Assembly (NCBI GenBank): GCA_009701305.1
Contig: WLKK01000007.1
Span: 1-32,394 of the forward strand
Length of the DNA: 32,394 bases
From: Actinomycetota bacterium
GTDB taxonomy: Bacteria; Actinomycetota; Actinomycetes; Nanopelagicales; Nanopelagicaceae
Direction: 5' to 3'
This document shows, one piece after another, positions 25,055 to 30,800 of this stretch. How positions within the stretch are numbered: position 1 is the first letter of the stretch; each line of letters starts with the position of its first letter. The position numbers and the translations under genes were made by a program. The notes under the pieces were generated by a model. That model worked only from the letters and a program-made list of their open reading frames with translations. It ran no database searches and was not told where the DNA came from.

Positions 25055-25084
25055 AAAGACCCCGTCAGAGATGACGGGGTCTTT
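25055..25084. terminator. Bidirectional hairpin terminator between the tRNA-like gene and copy B
   Basis: AAAGACCCCGTCA (25055-25067) and TGACGGGGTCTTT (25072-25084) form a perfect 13-bp stem with a GAGA loop and A/T-rich ends, so it can act in both directions. Decayed versions lie at 17541-17569 and 25596-25625, always beside a tRNA fragment, so tRNA plus terminator were copied as a unit. Confidence 0.8.
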
Positions 25085-25175
25085 AACATTTAATTAACAG
25101 TTGTTAATTTTACACAGTTCGTTAGTAGCAAAAAATATCAAACTGAGCATCGAGTTAGTTTTCCCCTGCCCGTTT

Positions 25176-25255
25176 CCTTCTCGAAACAAGTTGAGCTCGC
25201 TCGCCAGCGTTCACTCACTTGTTTTCCCTGCTAATTGCAGGGGATATCGAGAAGG
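25176..25255 (+). promoter_or_regulatory. Leader hairpin burying the Shine-Dalgarno site of the 31-codon gene (copy B)
   Basis: CCTTCTCGA (25176-25184) pairs with TCGAGAAGG (25247-25255); G-U pairs can extend it to 25173 and 25258, covering GGGAG of the ribosome site at 25254-25260. Inner stem AAACAAGT (25184-25191) / ACTTGTTT (25217-25224) and local hairpin CCCTGC (25226-25231) / GCAGGG (25237-25242) are nested inside. CCCCTGC at 25163-25169 is an alternative partner for 25237-25243. Confidence 0.6.
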
Positions 25256-25264
25256 GAGGATGTT

Positions 25265-25360
25265 ATGGATTATGGAAACTGGATCGCCCTATTGGCGATT
25301 TTCGCTAATTTAATAATTTCGATTATTAAAAGGCGAAAGGCTCACCCAGAAGATGAGTGA
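25265..25360 (+). CDS. 31-residue hydrophobic peptide, candidate type I toxin (copy B)
   Basis: ATG 25265 to TGA 25358-25360, with GGGAGGA at 25254-25260 directly upstream. The peptide matches copy A except Arg23 for Thr23, so the basic patch is KRRK (22-25) after the hydrophobic segment (6-21). The only nucleotide difference from copy A in the 96-base gene is AGG versus ACG. A UUCG-capped hairpin TTTAATAAT/ATTATTAAA is built into codons 16-22. The inner membrane is the likely site. Function is inferred from size, hydropathy, buried ribosome site and antisense arrangement, not from homology. This copy may be the better preserved one, since the flanking tRNA and terminator are also intact here. 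Confidence 0.62.
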   Translation: MDYGNWIALLAIFANLIISIIKRRKAHPEDE

Positions 25361-25429
25361 GCCACTAGCACCATAAATCCCTCTAACGGAGGGTAGGTGG
25401 TTTCGGGAAGAAATTCCCGGACCATCTGG
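25329..25429 (-). ncRNA. Candidate antisense RNA to the 31-codon gene (copy B)
   Basis: Minus-strand TTACAT (25463-25458) and TATATG (25441-25436), 16 bp apart, would start RNA near 25429. It folds into a long hairpin (TGGT..CGGGAA with TTCCCG..ACCA, 25398-25426), a CCCTC/GAGGG hairpin (about 25378-25392) and the terminator hairpin at 25339-25363. About 30 nt would be complementary to the end of the small gene. Boundaries are estimates. Confidence 0.4.
25339..25363 (-). terminator. Minus-strand hairpin terminator overlapping the 3' end of the 31-codon gene (copy B)
   Basis: GGCTCAC (25339-25345) pairs with GTGAGCC (25357-25363). On the minus strand the hairpin is followed by TTTCGCCTTTTAAT. 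The plus strand lacks a T-run here. The stop codon of the small gene lies in the stem. Confidence 0.5.
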
Positions 25430-25534
25430 CGAAAGCATATAGCTAATTGACTTTGAAATGTAAGAAAATTTCCCGAAATTGCAAACTACTTTGGGTTACT
25501 TTTTTTCTTACAGTTGGTTGTCTCTTATTGTTAA

Positions 25535-25592
25535 GATCGAACCGCTACACTTATATTACGTCAGAGGGTCGCTCTATCCAGTAAGTTACAAA
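25535..25592 (-). pseudogene. tRNA remnant (copy B)
   Basis: On the minus strand a recognisable D-arm (TTACTGGATAGAGC) and TTCGATCTT T-loop remain, but the anticodon stem has lost pairing; the loop region reads CTCTGACGTAA, again containing GAC. More decayed than the copy at 17479-17533 in the anticodon arm. Confidence 0.5.
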
Positions 25593-25595
25593 GTT

Positions 25596-25625
25596 AAAGG
25601 CCCTGTCAGAAATGACGGGGTCTTT
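25596..25625 (+). terminator. Hairpin terminator at the end of copy B
   Basis: AAAGGCCCTGTCA (25596-25608) pairs with TGACGGGGTCTTT (25613-25625) using two G-U pairs, loop GAAA, followed by a strong T tract (TCTTTTTCTTT). Related to the perfect hairpin at 25055-25084. Confidence 0.7.
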
Positions 25626-25633
25626 TTCTTTGT

Positions 25634-25720
25634 GGAAACTGGATCGCCCTTTTGGCGATTTTCGCTAATTTGATAATTTCGATTGTTAAAAGGCGAAAGG
25701 CTCACCCAGAAGATGAGTGA
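25634..25720 (+). pseudogene. 5'-truncated relic of the 31-codon gene (copy C)
   Basis: From codon 4 (GNW) to the TGA at 25718-25720 the frame is intact and encodes the same peptide with I21V. Two other changes from copy B (CTA to CTT, TTA to TTG) are synonymous. The leader, ribosome site and ATG are gone; a terminator sits directly upstream and no in-frame start follows it closely. The downstream hairpins and possible antisense promoter (TATACG) remain, up to about 25862, where homology stops at the end of the next gene. Confidence 0.65.
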
Positions 25721-25854
25721 GCCCAGATTCACAAAATCCCTCTAACGAAGGGTAGGTGGTTTCGGGAAGAAATTCCCGGACCATCTGGCGAAAGCGTATA
25801 GCTAATTGAGTTTGAAATGTTAGAAAATCTAGCGAAATTGCAAACTACTTTGGG

Positions 25855-27651
25855 TTACTTACTCCGAAAACCGGCAGGGCATTTAGGGTTGGTTCCAGTT
25901 ACTTTCCTTACTGTTTTACCCTTTATGCAAGTGATTGAAAGCTTTTTAGCAATAACTTGTGGGGATGGTGTTGCTGCAGCCGATGGTGTGGCTGACGGAG
26001 TTGGTGTTGGTGCGGGTGTCGCTATCACCTTATCTTGTTTTAATGAAACTTTTAAAGTCGGTGATGAAAATTGGAAATTGTTAGCAGTCAAATACAACCA
26101 ACCATTTTTTTCATTTACAACAGTTGTTGCAATCTGAGGTGTGCCGTCGTTGCTTACTATCGAAATTGAAGCTTTGATCGGAGCATTTGAAAATCCGTAA
26201 ATGCAACGTGCTACTTCGGAGCGCATGACAAGGTCATAGGTGCCCTTGAAAACATCTGCTCCATTTGGAAGATAGTGAGGAGCGGCAACTTGATAATTTA
26301 GATCTCCTGCATCTTTATCGTATACAGGTGGACCCGGTGAATATGCAGTTGCATTAGTTGTAACAATTCCGTTTAATGCCGTTAGATCAGTAAAACATTT
26401 ATTCGCACCTTGTAGCTCACGCTGAGTTAGTGAACGAAATGACCAGAACTGAGGTACAACCGTCGCAGTGTTGTCGACATAAGGTAGCCAGAGATTTAGT
26501 TCATCCATTGCTGATGAAGAATAAGGACTTGGAGCTGTAGTCCAGGCACGCACGCTGTAATCTGTTGATCGAGAAATTGTGTTCGACCAGCCTTCACCAC
26601 CATTTATAACTAATCCAGTACTTCGATCGAAATATTTTCCCGAACTTGGATCATAATTATTCTGCAATTTAGTTGGCATATCGGCCCACATAAAGTGCTT
26701 ATAAACCGTTGGAACACCTATTGGATTGGCTGTAACTGTTAAGAGGGTATTTGTTCCAGATTTTTCAATGGAGATTTCTGGATTAGTCATTCGCCCATGC
26801 ATCCAGCCTGCCGGTGTAATTGAAAGACGCACTTTCAAAGCAAATCTGAAATCTTTTGGGTAGGCCTGCTTTTGCGCGCAGAGGCTTTCACCTACTGAGC
26901 CATCAGCGCAACCAATTCCAGAACTTCCGCTTTCATTCCAGATATAACCTGAGCCTTCATTATTCAATTTATTCCAGCCGGTATTACATAATTTATTTTC
27001 GCTCAAACACCATGGAAATGAATACTGTTTAGGCTGCAATTGCACAGGAACAATTCTGGAATGAACTGAAGTTAATTTTGCGGAGCCGCCTTTAGAAATA
27101 TTTCCAGACATTATGAAAGATACAAAGTAGGTACTTCCAGCTGCTCCTTCGGCTCCAGGGATGTTAAATAAACTTGCACCTCCCCCAGATGGGAGATTGG
27201 CACTAGGACTGCCTTCAAATTTATTTTGCGCAGTATCTGGGAAATACCGCATGAAAGAACCGGGGTACACCTTCCCACTTGTATCAATTGCACTTACTGC
27301 CTCAATGCAATTTGTTTCAATGGCCGAATTACAAACTGGAATCTGGGCATAGTAAATAAAATTCTGAGCCGCTGAGCACTTTGGATCATAGAGTGAGGAA
27401 CATGTGGGATCTTCTTGGGCCTTGGGTCCAATTTTTGCTTGATCTAAAAGAGCAGAATAATCACGGTCTTCTGATGATCTCTCACCGAAATAACCATTTT
27501 GGCTACCAAGCCCTGTTGTGTTATCTGGAACTACCCAACCTTGATTGACATCAATAATATTTTCAGCACTCTGCGAGGGTGATGCAAAAACTGCTCCCAC
27601 CATAAATAGGGAGCAAAAGAGCGCAATAGTAGAACGAAAACTAAATCGCAT
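25855..27651 (-). CDS. Large secreted protein of unknown function with Pro/Thr linker and C-terminal CIKGK...CPAGF tag
   Basis: 598 residues. A signal peptide (RFSFRSTIALFCSLFMVGAV..., cleavage near VFA-S or QSA-E) starts it. The body has several Cys pairs (CSSLYDPKC, CNSAIETNC, CLSENKLC, CADGSVGESLC), suggesting disulfides in an exported protein, and ends in the strand NEKNGWLYLTANNFQFSSPTL also found in the 410-residue protein. A PTPTPSATPS-type linker (about 548-570) separates it from the final SITCIKGK...TGTNPKCPAGF tag. No enzyme motif is recognised. The TAA stop at 25855-25857 lies in the last bases of copy C, so the repeat abuts, and may have reshaped, the 3' end of this gene. It is divergent from the giant repeat gene. 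Confidence 0.75.
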   Translation of the reverse strand: MRFSFRSTIALFCSLFMVGAVFASPSQSAENIIDVNQGWVVPDNTTGLGSQNGYFGERSSEDRDYSALLDQAKIGPKAQEDPTCSSLYDPKCSAAQNFIYYAQIPVCNSAIETNCIEAVSAIDTSGKVYPGSFMRYFPDTAQNKFEGSPSANLPSGGGASLFNIPGAEGAAGSTYFVSFIMSGNISKGGSAKLTSVHSRIVPVQLQPKQYSFPWCLSENKLCNTGWNKLNNEGSGYIWNESGSSGIGCADGSVGESLCAQKQAYPKDFRFALKVRLSITPAGWMHGRMTNPEISIEKSGTNTLLTVTANPIGVPTVYKHFMWADMPTKLQNNYDPSSGKYFDRSTGLVINGGEGWSNTISRSTDYSVRAWTTAPSPYSSSAMDELNLWLPYVDNTATVVPQFWSFRSLTQRELQGANKCFTDLTALNGIVTTNATAYSPGPPVYDKDAGDLNYQVAAPHYLPNGADVFKGTYDLVMRSEVARCIYGFSNAPIKASISIVSNDGTPQIATTVVNEKNGWLYLTANNFQFSSPTLKVSLKQDKVIATPAPTPTPSATPSAAATPSPQVIAKKLSITCIKGKTVRKVTGTNPKCPAGFRSK

Positions 27652-27769
27652 AACCCTGCCTCCGGGGAGACATTCTATACGAAAGAGAACAAAAGCAATT
27701 GCCCATAGCGAATGCCAATTACATGGACCTTTGGTTCAATCGCCAGCTTGTCAATCGTAAGGGCTTTAA

Positions 27770-27791
27770 CTCGTAGGGATATCCCTATGAG
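27770..27791. promoter_or_regulatory. Palindromic operator candidate between two divergent secreted-protein genes
   Basis: TAGGGATATCCCTA is a perfect 14-bp palindrome, extended to 22 bp (27770-27791) with a single mismatched pair. It sits about 96 bp upstream of the giant repeat gene and 119 bp upstream of the 598-residue gene, as a shared binding site for a dimeric regulator would. A second feature, TCTGGG (27832-27837) and CCCAGA (27861-27866), forms a leader hairpin closer to the giant gene. Confidence 0.45.
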
Positions 27792-27886
27792 GGACTCTGT
27801 GACCATGAAATGCTGTTATAAACTCTATTGTCTGGGGCAGCGAATGCTGGGCACCATAATCCCAGACTAGGTATGGAAAGTTAATC

Positions 27887-30800
27887 TTGGTTCATACTCT
27901 AAAAAAGATTTCTCTCATACTATTTTTTTCATTAATACTTGGCAATTTTGCCGTTGCTCCAGCCCAAGCGGATTTTCCAGCTTCAACAGGTTACGATCCC
28001 CAAGGAATTACAATTGACTCATTAGGAAATATTTATACATCAAACTATAGATGGAACGGTGGACTTTACACTGTCACAAAAATTACCCCAGATGGTGTCT
28101 CTTCAATTTTTGGAACAACAGGTACTCAGCCCATAGGAATCACGGTTGACTCAGCGAATAATATCTATACAGCAAACTATGGATCAAACAATGTCACAAA
28201 AATTACACCAGATGGCGCCTCAACAATTTTTGGAACAACAGGTACTCAGCCCTTTGGAATAACCGTTGACTCGGCCGGAAATATCTATACGGCAAACAGT
28301 GGATCCAACGATGTCACGAAGATTACGCCAGCAGGTGTCTCATCAATACTTGGCACAACAGGTGCAGGTAGTTATCCCGCTGGAATTACTATTGACTCAT
28401 TAGGAAATATTTATACAGCAAACCAAGGTAACTACAGAGTCACAAAAATTACACCAGATGGTGTCTCATCAACTTTTGCTTATACAGGTCAAGGACCCCA
28501 AGGAATAACCATTGACTCGTCGGGAAATATTTATACAGCAAACACTCAATCCGACAGTGTCACAAAAATTACGCCAGAGGGTGTCGCAACAACTTTTGCC
28601 CAGACAGGAAGATTGCCCATACGAATCACGGTTGACTCAGCGAATAATATCTATACCGCAAACTATGGATCCGACAATGTCACAAAAATTACACCAGGTG
28701 GAGTCTCATCAATTCTTGGCTCAACAGGTAGTTACCCCAATGGAATCGCTGTTGACTCAGCGGGATATGTCTACACCGCAAACTCTGGGTCGTACACTGT
28801 CACAAAGCTTGACCCAATATCCGCGAGAAATCCGCTCTCCTTCTCTTTATCTTCAGCGTCGCAAAGTGTGACTCAAAATTCAGCAATTAGTACAGTAACT
28901 ACTGTTTCAACTGGTGGTGAGATTTTGTCCTATGCGATATCACCAGCAGCCCCTACTGGCTTAACCTTTAATACCGCAACTGGCCAGTTGAGTGGCACAC
29001 CAACTCAAATCCAAAGCGCAACTAATTATACGATCACAGCCACAAATACCGCTGGTTCAGCTACGCGCACATTTACACTCACTGTAAGTAAGGCAACTCA
29101 ATCCACCTTAACCTTTGCATTAAGTAGTGCAAGTAAAATCCAACCCTACTCACAGGCTATTACGATGACTCCATCTGGAGGCTCTGGAACAGGGGCGATC
29201 ACCTACGCAATTGCAGCAGGGGGAAGTGCGGCCAATTGCGCACTGGCTAATTCAACGCAGACAAATACCGTCACTGCATCATCAGGTGGCACCTGCCTAA
29301 TTCAAGCAACCAAGGCAACTGACAGTAATTACCTAGTTGCCACTAGTGCCACTCAGACATTTACCTTCACATACGCTACGGCTTCAACAGGTAGTCTGCC
29401 TTATGGAATAACCATTGACTCAGCGGGAAATATCTATACCGCAAACAGTGGATCCAACAATGTCACAAAAATTACACCAGGTGGAGTCTCATCAATTCTT
29501 GGCACAACAGGTAAAGGGCCCTATTCAATAACTGTTGACTCAGCGGGAAATATCTATACCGCAAACGAAAACTCCAACAATGTCACAAAAATTACACCAA
29601 ATGGTGAATCATCAACTCTTGGCACAACAGGTAGCTATCCCAGCGCAATAACCATTGACTCAGCGGGAAATATCTATACATCAAACTGGGGATCCAACAA
29701 TGTCACAAAAATTACACCAGGTGGTAGCTCATCAACTCTTGGCACAACAGGTAGTAGGCCCTGGTCAATAACAATTGATTCAGCGGGAAATATCTATACC
29801 GGAAACGAAGGATCCAACAATGTCACAAAAATTACACCAGCTGGTGTCTCATCAACTCTTGGCACAACAGGTAGTAATCCCCGAGGAATAACCATTGACT
29901 CAGCGGGAAATATCTATACCGCAAACGTTGAATCTGACAATGTCACAAAAATTACACCAGCTGGTGTTTCAACAATTCTTGGCACAACAGATCCCGAGCC
30001 CCGAGGAATCACCACTGACTCCGCGGGAAATATCTATACCGGAAACTTCGGAGGCCCCACTGTCACAAAGATTACACCAGGTGGTGTCTCATCAACTTTT
30101 GGCTCTTCTCCGGGTAATCCCACCGCAATAACCATTGACTCAGCGGGAAATATCTATACCGCAAACTACTTCAATAATACTGTCACAAAGATTCTTTCAG
30201 CAGTCCCAGTCTTCTCTTTGTCTTCAGCGTCGCAAAGTGTGACTCAAAATTCAGCAATTAGTACGGTAACTACTATTTCAACTGGTGGCCCGATTGCATC
30301 CTATGCAATCTCACCAGCAGCCCCTACGGGCTTAACCTTTAATACCGCAACTGGCCAGTTGAGTGGTACGCCAACTCAAACTCAAAGCGCAACTAATTAT
30401 ACGATCACAGCCACAAGTACTGCTGGTTCAGCTACGCGAACCTTCGCACTCACTGTAACCTCAAAAATTACACCAACCTTTACTTGGTCTGGTCTTTCTA
30501 AGAGTTACGGTGACTCCCCCTTCACACTTACCGCTCCAACCGCCTCAACCGCAGGTACTTTTACCTACTCTTCTGCAAGTACAGGTGTGATCGCATTAAA
30601 TAATGTTAATACCGATAGTGCAACTGTTGTTGGATCTGGAACATCGGTGATTACCGCAACCTTTACACCTACTAATACCGCTACTTACAACACCGCTACT
30701 ACTACCATGACAGTTACAGTAAGTAAGGCAACTCAATCCGCCTTAACCTTTGCATTAAGTAGTGCAAGTAAAAATCAACCTTACTCACAGGCTATTACCA

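Larger units (their letters stand above)
25108..25625 (+). repeat. Repeated element, copy B
   Basis: Same order as copy A: structured leader, 31-codon gene, antisense hairpins, tRNA fragment, hairpin. The first 250 bp are almost identical to copy A. A one-base length difference lies just after the small gene. The outer tRNA-like gene at 24980-25054 and its terminator stand immediately before it, so tRNA-terminator blocks occur on both sides of this copy. Confidence 0.9.
25361..25854. other. Non-coding stretch: tail of copy B and truncated copy C
   Basis: Contains the antisense hairpins of copy B, a decayed tRNA fragment, a hairpin terminator, and copy C with its own hairpins. Nothing else codes here except the pseudogene relic at 25634-25720. 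Confidence 0.6.

Noticed and set aside
29398-30190. 120-bp periodic repeats considered as a CRISPR array
   Set aside because: The repeats are in frame, encode propeller blades, have no constant-repeat/unique-spacer pattern, and no cas1/cas2 is present.
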